From Gilvimarinus gilvus (GTDB lineage: Bacteria; Pseudomonadota; Gammaproteobacteria; Pseudomonadales; Cellvibrionaceae): DNA of 64,000 nucleotides. The notes under the pieces were generated by a model. It saw nothing but the letters and a program-made list of their open reading frames with translations, ran no database searches and was not told the DNA's origin. A program made the position numbers and the translations under genes. Of the stretch, positions 48,159 through 56,987 are shown in pieces. The stretch's first letter is position 1, and every line of letters starts with the position of its first letter. The stretch is taken from contig NZ_JAULRU010000256.1 of NCBI RefSeq assembly GCF_030518155.1, forward strand, positions 1 through 64,000, read 5' to 3'.

Positions 48159-48505
48159 ACCGTATTCCTGTACCTATTCCGGCCATTGTACAATTGCGGA
48201 TATGACAAACATTAGTCTGTGATTGCGACACAAATATCCACGCCTTACAAGCCAAGGCAAGTAGTGCTTTGTCAGGTTCAGATTGCCATTGAAACGCCAG
48301 CTCAAACCGGCGCCAGAAACCTCAGCCATGACATCGGGCTCTGACAAAAGCCCAATGCTCGGCAATATGCCGGCGGCCAGCCCGTATAACCTCACCCTGC
48401 CCTGAGTCACAATAGCGCCCACTGGCTGCAGCATTAGTGATATTTCAGCCAGTGGCGAGTAAACTCTGGTGCACAGCAACCACCAATAATAATGCTGAGA
48501 CGACC
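48159..48505. other. Divergent intergenic region without a supported gene
   Basis: A 347-bp gap lies between the divergent PLD lipoprotein and ThuA-fusion genes. A minus-strand frame of 101 codons crosses it (48174-48479) but shows no recognisable domain and would overlap the promoters of both genes. I see no clear operator or repeat. Confidence 0.5.
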
Positions 48506-51500
48506 ATGGCCAATATACAGAGTAACACCTTAATACTTTTTGCTATTTGTACAATACTTACAGCGTGTGGCGGCGGATCAGGTACCAGCGATTCCGGTAA
48601 CACAGGCGGCTCGGGCTCCTCAATAGCCTCCTCTAGCTCTTCGAGCGTATCCTCGCCCTCGGGCTCATGCCCTGCAAATCAAAAGACCCGGTTATGGCCC
48701 GGCTATACCAAGCCTGAAAACAGCGCTCGCATACTGGTCTTCTCTAAAACAGCAGGCTTTCGGCATTCGAGCATTGAAGTAGGCCAGCAAATGCTGGAAT
48801 CGATCGCACAAGCTAACGACTGGACCGTGGATATCACCGAAGACGCCACCGACTTTCGATTGGACAATCTCAACCACTACAACACCGTGGTTTGGCTCAG
48901 TACCACCGGCGACGTACTTAACAGCGCTCAGCAACAGGCCTTTGAAGAATATATCGAGCACGGTGGTGGCTATCTGGGCATTCACGCTGCGGCAGACACC
49001 GAATACAGTTGGCCTTGGTACGGTGACCTGGTCGGAGCCTATTTTCACTCGCATCCACAAAATCAAACGGCCACTGTGCACGTAGAAAATGCTCAACATC
49101 CAGCAAGCCAGCACCTGGGCGATATCTGGCAGCACTATGACGAGTGGTACAACTATAGGAACAACCCGCGTGAAGGCGTTGAGGTTGTGCTTAGTTTGGA
49201 TGAAACCAGCTACGACCCAGGTGAAGGCGCCATGGGGGATCACCCCATTGCCTGGTACCACACCGTTGGCCTGGGCCGCGCGTTTTACACCGGCCTCGGT
49301 CACACCGAACAAGCCTACGCGGACGCAGATTTTCAAAATCACATCTTGGGCGCACTGCGTTGGGCGGGAAGGCTAAGCAGCTCAACTCCCGACTGGCAGG
49401 GCGCAGCCCCGCCCGACACCGACTTCTCCACGACGGTCATTGCCAGTGGTGTGGATTTACCCGTTGTTATGGAAATTTCCAAGCAGGGGGAAATGTATGT
49501 TATCGGTCGGCGTGGCGCCTTCTATGCAATGCGCAACAACCAATTGACGCAAACCGATACAATTGCCACCAACAGTGTTCACGAAGGTGGCCTTATTGGT
49601 TTTACTTTAGCCCCTGATTTCACTCAAACCCGTCACGCTTATTTTCATTACACAGCGCCGGATTCAGCCACACAGAAAGTCTCACGCATCACGATCAAAG
49701 GTGATCACTCACTGGATTTAAGCTCTGAAGTGGTTGTGCTCGAATATCCCGTAGACTTTGAGTGCTGCCATGTAGCGGGTGACCTGGCCTTCGACTCGTT
49801 AAATAATTTGTACATTGCCATCGGCGATAACACCAACCCATTCGCCTCCGATGGCTACGCTCCTATTGACGAGCGGCCGGGGCGCAACGTCTTCGACGCC
49901 CAGCGCACCTCAGCCAACAGCGCCGACGTGCGTGGCAGCATTCTGCGCATAAAACCCAATGCCGATGGCGGTTACACAATTCCCGACCGCAATCTGTTCG
50001 TGGCTGACAATCAACACCGTGGCGAAATATTTTCTATGGGGCTCCGCAACCCCTATCGAACCGCCCTCGACTCTCTCACCGACCAATTGTTTTGGGGTGA
50101 CATCGGCCCCGATGCCGGCGGCTCCAATCCAACCCGCGGCCCCGGCGGTATTGACGAGATTAATAAAACATACCAAGCAGGCAATTTTGGCTGGCCTTAT
50201 CTGGCCGGTAACAACATCGCCTACTACGATTACGACTTTGCCACGGGTCAATCTGGTGCCTTATTCAGCGCCCATGCTCTGCGCAATTTGTCCGTTAACA
50301 ATACTGGAAGCATCGAACTACCACCCGCTCAACCCGCATGGATAAGCATGAGTCACCGCGCCCTTATGGTCGGCGACGTTTACCGCTGGTCCAACAGCAT
50401 TGCCGATGAGTACAAGCTGCCCAGCTATTTTGACGGGCGCCTACTGTTCTGGAATTTTAACAATGACCGTATGTATGAAGTGCACGTCGATGACGATGCG
50501 GGCAGCTTCCGCACTTGGCTCGATACCTCACGGCTCGCCGGCATTATTGATGCAAAAATATCACCGCAAAATCACCGTTTGTACTTACTCGGTTACGGGG
50601 GCAACTGCTGCGACTCACCGGCCAACTCCGGCATGTTGGCAGAAGTTCGTTACACGGGTAGTGGGCCCGAAACGCCGTCACCGACAACGCCAACATATAC
50701 CGCAGGTGACAGCGTAACCTTTAGTATCGATGGCAAAATACTAACGGCCCTTGGCAATAACAATTTGGCCCTTGCCGATGCTCCGGCCGGCAATGCCAGT
50801 ATCTTTTCGTTAGAAAGCGCAACAGGCAACCATGTCTATTTACAGTCAGTATCCACAGGGCTATACATTCGTCTGGATGACGCCGGCACTTTGGTGCTCG
50901 ATGCCACAAACACCGCACAAGCCGAAGCCTTTGAACTGCAGCAAAATCAAGACGGCAGCTATGCGTTAAAGTCCTCGGGGCTATGCCAATACGTGAGTCT
51001 GGCTGGCAGCAGTGATCTATTTTTGTCTGCTAATGCCAATACGGTAGGCAACTTACAGATCTTTGACTTGAATGCCGCGCAAGCGTGCACGCTCGATGAG
51101 TCTCGGGGCATTGCCTGTCGAACCGACGCCCCCGCCTATCTGAATATGCCCGAGGTGCCGGCCACCGATTTCAGCAACCTGCCTGCGCTCTTGTCGCAAA
51201 CCGGCGCGTTTGCCGACACGGCCACTTTAACCCCGGCGCAAAGCTTAATTCCGTACTCGGTTATCGCGCCTTTGTGGTCTGACGGCGCGCAAAAAGACCG
51301 ATGGTTTTCTTTGCCAACAGGCACCACCATCGGCTGGAACGAAAACGAGAAATGGCAGTGGCCAGCGGGCACCGTTTTCGTAAAACACTTCACTTTACCG
51401 ATCGACGAAAGCGACACCAGTGCAAGGCAACGACTGGAAACGCGGCTGCTGGTAGTCGGGGCTGCCGGCAGTGTGTATGGCGCCACCTATAAATGGCGCG

Positions 51501-52150
51501 ACGACAACTCTGACGCCGACCTGCTCAACGACGCTTTAAATGAAACCATCACCATTGCCCCAGCCAATGGTGAACGGCAACAAACGTGGACGTACCCAGG
51601 CCCCGAAGATTGCCTGGCGTGTCACAACATCGACGCACAGGGTGTGCTCGGTGTTAAAACGGCTGCGCTAAACAGCACATGGCAATACCCATCCGGTGTT
51701 ACCGACCATCAGCTGTTAACACTCAGTCATTTGGGCGCACTTGATACTGTGTTAACCGCAGCCGACTTAACAAGCCTGCCAGCCCATGCCGCGGTAAATG
51801 ACAACACCGCGAGCCTTGAGTTGCGAGTTCGCAGTTACTGGGATGTCAACTGCGCCAACTGCCATGGTGTACAGGGCATTGCCAGCCTGTGGGATGCACG
51901 CATGACGACACCACTGGACGAACAAGGCATTGTCAACGGTGCGCTGGCCAACCAGCGCGACTATCTAACCGAGTACGGGCTGGCAAATCCCGCCGTCGTT
52001 AGCCCGGGAAGTCCAGACAATTCCATTTTATACATTCGCGACAAAAGTGCAGACGTTGGCGATCGAATGCCACCGCTAGGGCGCAACCTGCCCGATGAGG
52101 ACTACCTACACTTATTGGAGACCTGGATTAACCAGTTAGAAACGCCGTAG
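48506..52150 (+). CDS. Multidomain lipoprotein: ThuA, sorbosone-dehydrogenase-like, fascin-like and c-type cytochrome
   Basis: A 1214-residue lipoprotein (lipobox LTAC, C21) with a Ser/Gly linker (22-55). Modules in order: a ThuA-like domain (about 75-290: ILVFSKTAGFRHSSIEVG, GGGYLGIHAAADTEY); a six-bladed PQQ-type glucose/sorbosone dehydrogenase domain (about 310-700); a beta-trefoil fascin-like part (about 735-870); and a C-terminal region like the HNE_0200 family with two CxxCH haem sites, CLACH and CANCH. The order suggests extracellular or periplasmic sugar oxidation with electron transfer to haem c. Substrate and activity are unknown. A terminator follows. Confidence 0.85.
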   Translation: MANIQSNTLILFAICTILTACGGGSGTSDSGNTGGSGSSIASSSSSSVSSPSGSCPANQKTRLWPGYTKPENSARILVFSKTAGFRHSSIEVGQQMLESIAQANDWTVDITEDATDFRLDNLNHYNTVVWLSTTGDVLNSAQQQAFEEYIEHGGGYLGIHAAADTEYSWPWYGDLVGAYFHSHPQNQTATVHVENAQHPASQHLGDIWQHYDEWYNYRNNPREGVEVVLSLDETSYDPGEGAMGDHPIAWYHTVGLGRAFYTGLGHTEQAYADADFQNHILGALRWAGRLSSSTPDWQGAAPPDTDFSTTVIASGVDLPVVMEISKQGEMYVIGRRGAFYAMRNNQLTQTDTIATNSVHEGGLIGFTLAPDFTQTRHAYFHYTAPDSATQKVSRITIKGDHSLDLSSEVVVLEYPVDFECCHVAGDLAFDSLNNLYIAIGDNTNPFASDGYAPIDERPGRNVFDAQRTSANSADVRGSILRIKPNADGGYTIPDRNLFVADNQHRGEIFSMGLRNPYRTALDSLTDQLFWGDIGPDAGGSNPTRGPGGIDEINKTYQAGNFGWPYLAGNNIAYYDYDFATGQSGALFSAHALRNLSVNNTGSIELPPAQPAWISMSHRALMVGDVYRWSNSIADEYKLPSYFDGRLLFWNFNNDRMYEVHVDDDAGSFRTWLDTSRLAGIIDAKISPQNHRLYLLGYGGNCCDSPANSGMLAEVRYTGSGPETPSPTTPTYTAGDSVTFSIDGKILTALGNNNLALADAPAGNASIFSLESATGNHVYLQSVSTGLYIRLDDAGTLVLDATNTAQAEAFELQQNQDGSYALKSSGLCQYVSLAGSSDLFLSANANTVGNLQIFDLNAAQACTLDESRGIACRTDAPAYLNMPEVPATDFSNLPALLSQTGAFADTATLTPAQSLIPYSVIAPLWSDGAQKDRWFSLPTGTTIGWNENEKWQWPAGTVFVKHFTLPIDESDTSARQRLETRLLVVGAAGSVYGATYKWRDDNSDADLLNDALNETITIAPANGERQQTWTYPGPEDCLACHNIDAQGVLGVKTAALNSTWQYPSGVTDHQLLTLSHLGALDTVLTAADLTSLPAHAAVNDNTASLELRVRSYWDVNCANCHGVQGIASLWDARMTTPLDEQGIVNGALANQRDYLTEYGLANPAVVSPGSPDNSILYIRDKSADVGDRMPPLGRNLPDEDYLHLLETWINQLETP

Positions 52151-52177
52151 TTTACTTGGAGCACTGTCGTCACTTGC

Positions 52178-52212
52178 AAAAAAAGGGGGCGCCGAACGGT
52201 GCCCCCTTTTTA
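52178..52212. terminator. Bidirectional terminator after the ThuA-fusion gene
   Basis: Inverted repeat AAAAAGGGGGC...GCCCCCTTTTT with a 10-base loop, A-rich on one side and T-rich on the other. It lies between the convergent genes ending at 52150 and 52229. Confidence 0.85.
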
Positions 52213-52228
52213 CACGCAAACTAAAAAT

Positions 52229-54190
52229 TTATATATCTTTCGCCAGTTTTGCGGCACGCACCAATTGCACGAATTCAGTCCGATAACCAAACGGGTCTGA
52301 CCCTTTATTAGCCTGCGCCAGTGCAATAATATCATCCAGTGAATACTGACCAATGTACTCACCGCCACTTAAGTACTGGGCAAACGCAGCTACCGCGATG
52401 GAGAAATCTATTTCTTGGCGCAAACTCGGCGCGATGGAGTTCTCAATTATCGATGCGGTAATTTTTCGTGATTCGCTCTGCTCTGGCAGCTTGTAGCGCA
52501 ATTTAAAGAACCCAAACTCTTTGGTTTTATTGCCGGCTGCTTGCTCATCCTGAACACCATAACGCAGCGGGTCAATGGTTGCCAAGTCAGAGCCGGTGGG
52601 AACAATTTCATACAAAGCAGTCACACTGTGTCCGGCGCCAATGTCACCCGCATCGACTTTATCGTTGTTGAAGTCGGCGCGGTCCAACAAACGGGTTTCA
52701 TAACCAATCAGGCGATACTCTTTCACCTGAGCGGGGTTGAACTCAATTTGTATTTTTACATCATTGGCAATCGGGAACAGGGACGAATTAGCCTGATCCA
52801 CCAACACTTTGCGCGCCTCATTAAGCGAATCGATATAGGCGGCAATACCGTTACCATTTTGCGCCAACGTTTGCATCAGATGATCGTTGTAATTACCGCT
52901 ACCAAAACCAAGTACACTTAAATAAACTCCGGTTTCGCGCTTTCTTTTCACAAAGCTCTTCAGCTGCTCGGTATCATTAATGCCCACGTTAAAATCACCG
53001 TCGGTGGCGAGGATAATCCGGTTAACAGCTTCTTTATCAAAATTTTGCTCTGCGAGTTGGTAAGCCAGTTCAATACCCTCAGCGCCGGCAGTAGAGCCAC
53101 CCGCGCGCAGTTGACGCAGCGCGTTAAGAATTTTGGTTTTATCTTTAATGGCGGTAGGCTCAAGTACAGTGCCGGCTGCGCCTGCGTACACCACGATGGA
53201 AAGTGTATCCTCCGGGCTCAGCTGCTCGACCAACAGCTCCATTGACTGCACAAGTAGAGGTAATTTATCTGGCTCATTCATTGAACCAGACACGTCCAGC
53301 AAGAACACCAGATTGGTGCGTTTATTAATAATGGCTGAAGGCTCATAGCCTTTAATACCCACATGCACCAACTTTTTGCCTGGCGCCCAGGGTGAATCAA
53401 CCACGTGAATTAATGGACGGAAGGGTTGCTCCGTTGACTCTGCCGACGGGTAACGATAATCAAAATAATTAATCATCTCCTCAGCGCGAACAGCATCGGC
53501 CGGAGGTAAACGACCTTCGTTCAAACTGCGGCGCACAAAACTGTAGGAGGCGGTATCTACATCAATTGAAAACGTTGACACCGGCTGCTCTTGGGTCAAC
53601 TTAACGTTATTGTGTTTAATTTCTTCGAATTCGTCTCTATTTTCTAACTTTTTACCATGGTGAAGTTCGTAGGACATGGAATCTGCCAGTGATAGCCTCG
53701 CGGGATTCACCTTGCGTTCGAGTCTTTTACCCAGTACTGGTGGGGAGCTTACAGGAGCTGGTGCGGCGTCCATGACCAGCGCGGCAACGTCCTTCTCCGC
53801 TGCATAGCGAACTTCGATTGCCTGAGGCTCGGTGTAGATCACCGCCTCCTCCATAGCAATGTCTTCCAACATTACGGGTTCGTTAGCGACATCTCGGTTC
53901 AAAAAGGTCGGCAACACCAATGCAACGCCCACCAGCAATAAGCCTGCGCTGGCAACACCGCCCAACAATGTACGATTTTCAATAATCATGGCAACTCTCC
54001 CGAGTGTGTTTGTTGCCATAAGACGCAAGCGGGAGAATAATCCTTGGGAATTTTTTTCACTCGACTGCGAGTGCTGCTGTTGCGCAGCCTCTTGTTCAAA
54101 CTTTTCGCGTGCCAAAGCAATAGCCTTTCTCCGCGCCGAAGGATCGGGGGTAGGCGTTGTTTGCTCGATATGTCGGTCAAAATCTTTCAT
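52229..54190 (-). CDS. von Willebrand factor A protein, YfbK family, sigma-factor-linked
   Basis: A 653-residue membrane protein with a cytosolic N-terminus (1-73), one helix (75-96), a YfbK N-terminal domain (about 170-270: EQPVSTFSIDVDTASYSFVRRSL) and a vWA domain whose MIDAS motif DVSGS is intact (D299, S301, S303). A C-terminal DUF3520-like domain completes it. The ATG overlaps the sigma factor stop by four bases (ATGA), so it may act as an anti-sigma-type or signal-receiving partner. Ligands of the vWA domain are unknown. Confidence 0.88.
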   Translation of the reverse strand: MKDFDRHIEQTTPTPDPSARRKAIALAREKFEQEAAQQQHSQSSEKNSQGLFSRLRLMATNTLGRVAMIIENRTLLGGVASAGLLLVGVALVLPTFLNRDVANEPVMLEDIAMEEAVIYTEPQAIEVRYAAEKDVAALVMDAAPAPVSSPPVLGKRLERKVNPARLSLADSMSYELHHGKKLENRDEFEEIKHNNVKLTQEQPVSTFSIDVDTASYSFVRRSLNEGRLPPADAVRAEEMINYFDYRYPSAESTEQPFRPLIHVVDSPWAPGKKLVHVGIKGYEPSAIINKRTNLVFLLDVSGSMNEPDKLPLLVQSMELLVEQLSPEDTLSIVVYAGAAGTVLEPTAIKDKTKILNALRQLRAGGSTAGAEGIELAYQLAEQNFDKEAVNRIILATDGDFNVGINDTEQLKSFVKRKRETGVYLSVLGFGSGNYNDHLMQTLAQNGNGIAAYIDSLNEARKVLVDQANSSLFPIANDVKIQIEFNPAQVKEYRLIGYETRLLDRADFNNDKVDAGDIGAGHSVTALYEIVPTGSDLATIDPLRYGVQDEQAAGNKTKEFGFFKLRYKLPEQSESRKITASIIENSIAPSLRQEIDFSIAVAAFAQYLSGGEYIGQYSLDDIIALAQANKGSDPFGYRTEFVQLVRAAKLAKDI

Positions 54191-54732
54191 GAGAGTTGCT
54201 CTCGTTCGAGCTGTGCCAGATGTTTGCGAATATCGTGAATCCGCCAGGATATGGTGGCCTCGGACACACTCAGTGCGGCTCCGGCCTCGGCATGACTCAG
54301 CCCCTCGAACAGCACCAATAGAGCCGTTTCTTTGTAGCCTTTGCCCCAGCGGTCGATACGTACCATCAGCTGACTGAGATAAATCTGTGACTCGGCATTG
54401 CCGCCTAAACTGGCGACGTCACCTTCGCTGTATTCCTCGCCATTGTGGCGATTTTCACGGCGCTGCCAGTCTTTCGCGCAGTTGATCACCAAACGATACA
54501 ACCAAGAGCTAAAGCTCGCCTCAAACCGGTATTGGCTGATAGCGCCCGCGACTTTCATGCAACTATTCTGAGCGACGTCTTCGGCCGCTCCTTGATCACC
54601 GCACCAGCGATAGGCAAAGCGGTACATAGCATCGTAGTAATGCTCAAGCAACGCCTCAAAGGCATCCGCATCCCCCGACTGGGCGTCGCGTATCAGCTGA
54701 TCTGTTTTCGCTGTGGTCAGATGGTCGGTCAT
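54187..54732 (-). CDS. ECF RNA polymerase sigma factor
   Basis: A 181-residue sigma-70 family factor with region 2 (FEALLEHYYDAMYRFAYRWCGDQGAAEDVAQNSCMKV...FSSWLYRLVINCAKD) and region 4 (LVLFEGLSHAEAGAALSVSEATISWRIHDIRKHL). Such factors paired with YfbK-like vWA proteins are common in gammaproteobacteria, with unknown regulons. A 7-bp-stem hairpin covers the ribosome binding site (54737-54753), which suggests translational control. Confidence 0.9.
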   Translation of the reverse strand: MTDHLTTAKTDQLIRDAQSGDADAFEALLEHYYDAMYRFAYRWCGDQGAAEDVAQNSCMKVAGAISQYRFEASFSSWLYRLVINCAKDWQRRENRHNGEEYSEGDVASLGGNAESQIYLSQLMVRIDRWGKGYKETALLVLFEGLSHAEAGAALSVSEATISWRIHDIRKHLAQLEREQLS

Positions 54733-54736
54733 CGTT

Positions 54737-54753
54737 CCTTAGGACGCCTAAGG
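54737..54753 (-). promoter_or_regulatory. Hairpin over the ribosome binding site of the ECF sigma gene
   Basis: On the minus strand CCTTAGG-CGT-CCTAAGG forms a perfect 7-bp stem with a 3-base loop. Its 3' arm contains the Shine-Dalgarno-like TAAGGA, four bases before the ATG. In the mRNA it would hide the ribosome binding site until melted or bound by a factor. A role is inferred. Confidence 0.6.
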
Positions 54754-54804
54754 CGTGAAAATCCTTGGAAATAGTTAACAACTTTGTAGGGTAATGCACC
54801 GGCT

Positions 54805-55081
54805 CTAGCAGGCTGTCGGCATAACCGCACGACAAGCTAATTGTATTCTACAGTGCGGCAAGAGGTAAGCAATGGCTCCAGCAACGCCGCCAGTTACTCC
54901 GGCGAGGGCGTAGTGGAATAATACGACCCACCTGCCCGGCCAGCCCTGCGGGACTTTCAGGCTTGCCCGTACTCGTCGTTGCCACTTTTCGATGGGTGGG
55001 CACACACCGTCAAAGTGGCGCCTAGATTACGAACCAGCCTGAGAGTCTGAGTACGTAAGGGGTTTTTCAGCAGCCTGCTGG
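54805..55081 (+). mobile_element. Family A element, copy A3 (right half only, chimeric)
   Basis: The left end begins CTAGCAGGCTGT but then differs (CGGCATAACCGCAC...) up to about 54940. The right 135 bp match A2 closely (CCTGCGGGACTTTCAGGC..., CTCGTCGTTGCCACTTTTCGAT..., CGCCTAGATTACGAACCAGCCTGAGAGTCTGAGTACGTA). The right terminal repeat ends CAGCAGCCTG followed by CTGG. The target copy is thus mutated (CTAG versus CTGG). It may be a recombinant of two elements or a decayed copy. Confidence 0.7.
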
Positions 55082-55126
55082 TCCAATCATGCGTAGCTTA
55101 CGTAACATATCAGACAATCCCATTGA

Positions 55127-55146
55127 CTTAGGAACCTCTGATCAAG
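55127..55146 (+). repeat. Solo terminal repeat of family B
   Basis: CTTAGGAACCTCTGATCAAG matches the end of the family B elements (GGAGCCTCTGATYAAG) but no second end follows. It lies about 20 bases before the hydrolase start at 55168, so it may be a relic of an excised or decayed element and now forms part of the promoter region. Confidence 0.55.
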
Positions 55147-55167
55147 ACTGTGAAAAAAAGAGCTACA

Positions 55168-56013
55168 ATGACAAAACTATTTGGCATTATCACCGGCCTG
55201 GCTACCCTGAGCGCATGCTCGAGCACCGATGTGCTGAATACGTTAAACCGGGCGGAGCATTACCGCACGCATACCAGCCTGACTTATGGGCAGCAGCCGC
55301 GCCAAACGCTGGACGTCTATCAACCGCGCCAACCCGATGCTACATCAGCCAGCTGCCTGGTGGTATTTGTTTACGGTGGGGGTTGGGATTCTGGCCGCAA
55401 AGAGCAATATGGTTTTGTGGGAGCGCAGCTCGCCAAGCGCGGACACACCGTTGTTATACCCGACTACCGACTGTACCCAGATGTTGCGTACCCAACATTT
55501 GTCGAAGACGTCTCACTTGCCATCGCCAGTGAAAAAGTCAGCGAATTGCGCAACGAACGGCCTTTGATACTCATCGGCCATTCCGCCGGCGCCATGATTG
55601 CCGGCCTGATTAGCTACGATGACCGTTACTTGCGCTCTCAAGGTTTAGACAAGTCCGTCATTGACGGATACATCAGTCTCGCCGGGCCCCACGATTATTT
55701 TCTACCAAGCGACAAGCCGCGCTGGGTGAGCATCTTCGGTGAGGCAGCAGACCAGCAACGCTCCGCTTTAACCGTGGAGCATATACACGCAAACAACCCG
55801 CGTACGCTTATTCTGCACGGCGCGGATGATGACACCGTCACCCCCAACTCGGCGCACTCGCTGCAGCGCAAACTCGCTGCGGTTAACGTTTCCGCAACAA
55901 AGAAAATATACTCAGGCGTGGGGCATGTACGCATCATGGCTGCCATGGCCTGGCCACTGCATTTTTTGGCGCCAACGCTACAAGACATTGATACCGAACT
56001 AGCAGGCTGTTGA
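55168..56013 (+). CDS. Alpha/beta hydrolase lipoprotein (esterase-like)
   Basis: A 281-residue lipoprotein (TLSAC lipobox at residue 17) of the BD-FAE/HSL esterase type. The oxyanion motif appears as FVYGGGWDSGRK, the nucleophile elbow as IGHSAGAM, and the late acid and His as LHGADDDTVTP and GVGHVRIM. ATG at 55168 is preferred over GTG at 55150. The last four codons and the TGA stop are contributed by the family A element A4, which begins at the CTAG inside codon CTA-G. The native C-terminus is therefore lost or extended. Substrate unknown. Confidence 0.82.
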   Translation: MTKLFGIITGLATLSACSSTDVLNTLNRAEHYRTHTSLTYGQQPRQTLDVYQPRQPDATSASCLVVFVYGGGWDSGRKEQYGFVGAQLAKRGHTVVIPDYRLYPDVAYPTFVEDVSLAIASEKVSELRNERPLILIGHSAGAMIAGLISYDDRYLRSQGLDKSVIDGYISLAGPHDYFLPSDKPRWVSIFGEAADQQRSALTVEHIHANNPRTLILHGADDDTVTPNSAHSLQRKLAAVNVSATKKIYSGVGHVRIMAAMAWPLHFLAPTLQDIDTELAGC

Positions 56014-56420
56014 AAAAACCCATGCATGCTCAGCGTAGCCTGAAGCGTGCAGATGTTGTGTCTTGTCTCGACGGACAGGGTGGTTCCCTTTGCTAGGGAG
56101 CCTCTGATCAAGTCTCCAGTGGACTCTGCGCGAGTCAAAACGTTCACTCGGCAAGGCGCGCTTCGCAGGCAATGGCCATAGTCCTTGGCAAGAGGTGTAA
56201 CACAGCGGATGGACGTTTTGGCCGCGCCCTTCGGGGCTTGCAGAGCTTTCCGATCTCTGTGTTGGCTCCCCTCACCGAGCCATCGGCACGCCATCGGATC
56301 GCCGCCTTGACCTCTCGAAAAGCTCTGTAAGCCAGAGGCCACTGAGGACTTAATCAGAGGCTCCCTAGAGGCAAAGCGCAGCAGATGTGCGCTAATGCGA
56401 GGGGAAAGAGGCAATGCCGA
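55995..56420 (+). mobile_element. Family A element, copy A4, interrupted by element B2
   Basis: A4 begins CTAGCAGGCTGTTGAAAAAACCC and follows A2 through GACAGGGTGGTTCCCTTTG, then is split by B2 at a CTAG. After B2 it resumes with CTAGAGGCAAAGCGCAGCAGATGTGCGCT as in A1, then diverges; its right end is degraded and its end coordinate is approximate. The left end supplies the last codons and the stop of the hydrolase gene. Confidence 0.75.
56093..56368 (+). mobile_element. Family B inverted-repeat element, copy B2, nested inside A4
   Basis: A 268-bp element (56097-56364) with 18-bp terminal inverted repeats, GGAGCCTCTGATCAAGTC versus GGAGCCTCTGATTAAGTC, flanked by direct CTAG copies (56093-56096 and 56365-56368). 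Copies A1 and A2 hold the uninterrupted sequence with a single CTAG, so CTAG was duplicated on insertion. No transposase is encoded, so it must have been moved in trans. A 4-bp YTAR-type target points to an IS5-like transposase, which is an inference. Confidence 0.88.
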
Positions 56421-56486
56421 CGAGTCAAAAGTCAACACCCCCGAGGTTAACCGAAGGGCAGAATATGGCTTACACAATAAAATCGT

Positions 56487-56891
56487 TTAAAACTCTTTAG
56501 GCGCAAAACCGGTAACAACTTTTACGCCCATTTTCTTACCCACGGCCGTTAAAGGGTGAACCACCACCAAACCTTTCACGGATTTTTTAAGCTTGCCCAT
56601 ATCCGCCTGCTCCTGCTTGGTTAAGGCACGATTAAAGGCCATGCTTTTAACATCCTGAGCGGCCTTGTCGGCCTCGCGGGTTTTAATCTCTTTATTGGCG
56701 GCCAGCTCGCTTTCGAGCTTGCGAATGTCGTTTTGCAACTGCTTAGCCATCACGTCATCTCCCCGCCCCTTAGCGGCGGCTAGTTTTCGGCGTGCTTTAT
56801 CGAGTTGGTTGTTGAGGTTCTGTATAGACTGCTGGAGATTCAAGGGGGAGTACCTATCGAAATTGGGAGTGTAGCACGCCTGGGCGGTCAT
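56487..56891 (-). CDS. yibL: YibL family ribosome-associated protein
   Basis: A 134-residue protein matching YibL. The C-terminal block ALTKQEQADMGKLKKSVKGLVVVHPLTAVGKKMG is nearly that of E. coli YibL, and the N-terminal 80 residues form a charged coiled coil (LNNQLDKARRKLAAAKGRGDDV). YibL associates with ribosomes in E. coli and its role is not clear. The start is uncertain: ATG at 56891 or TTG at 56843, neither with a strong ribosome binding site. It stands alone between repeats and the amidohydrolase operon. Confidence 0.88.
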   Translation of the reverse strand: MTAQACYTPNFDRYSPLNLQQSIQNLNNQLDKARRKLAAAKGRGDDVMAKQLQNDIRKLESELAANKEIKTREADKAAQDVKSMAFNRALTKQEQADMGKLKKSVKGLVVVHPLTAVGKKMGVKVVTGFAPKEF

Positions 56892-56987
56892 ATCTGAGCT
56901 ACACCCCCTGCCTGGCTACATTGACCATATTTTACCTGAATTTCACCGGTTCTGATGCATGCTTTCCCCTAACGGAGGAAAGCCGAT

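Noticed and set aside
48174-48479. 101-codon minus-strand frame between the PLD lipoprotein and the ThuA-fusion gene
   Set aside because: It would occupy both divergent promoters and has no family features.
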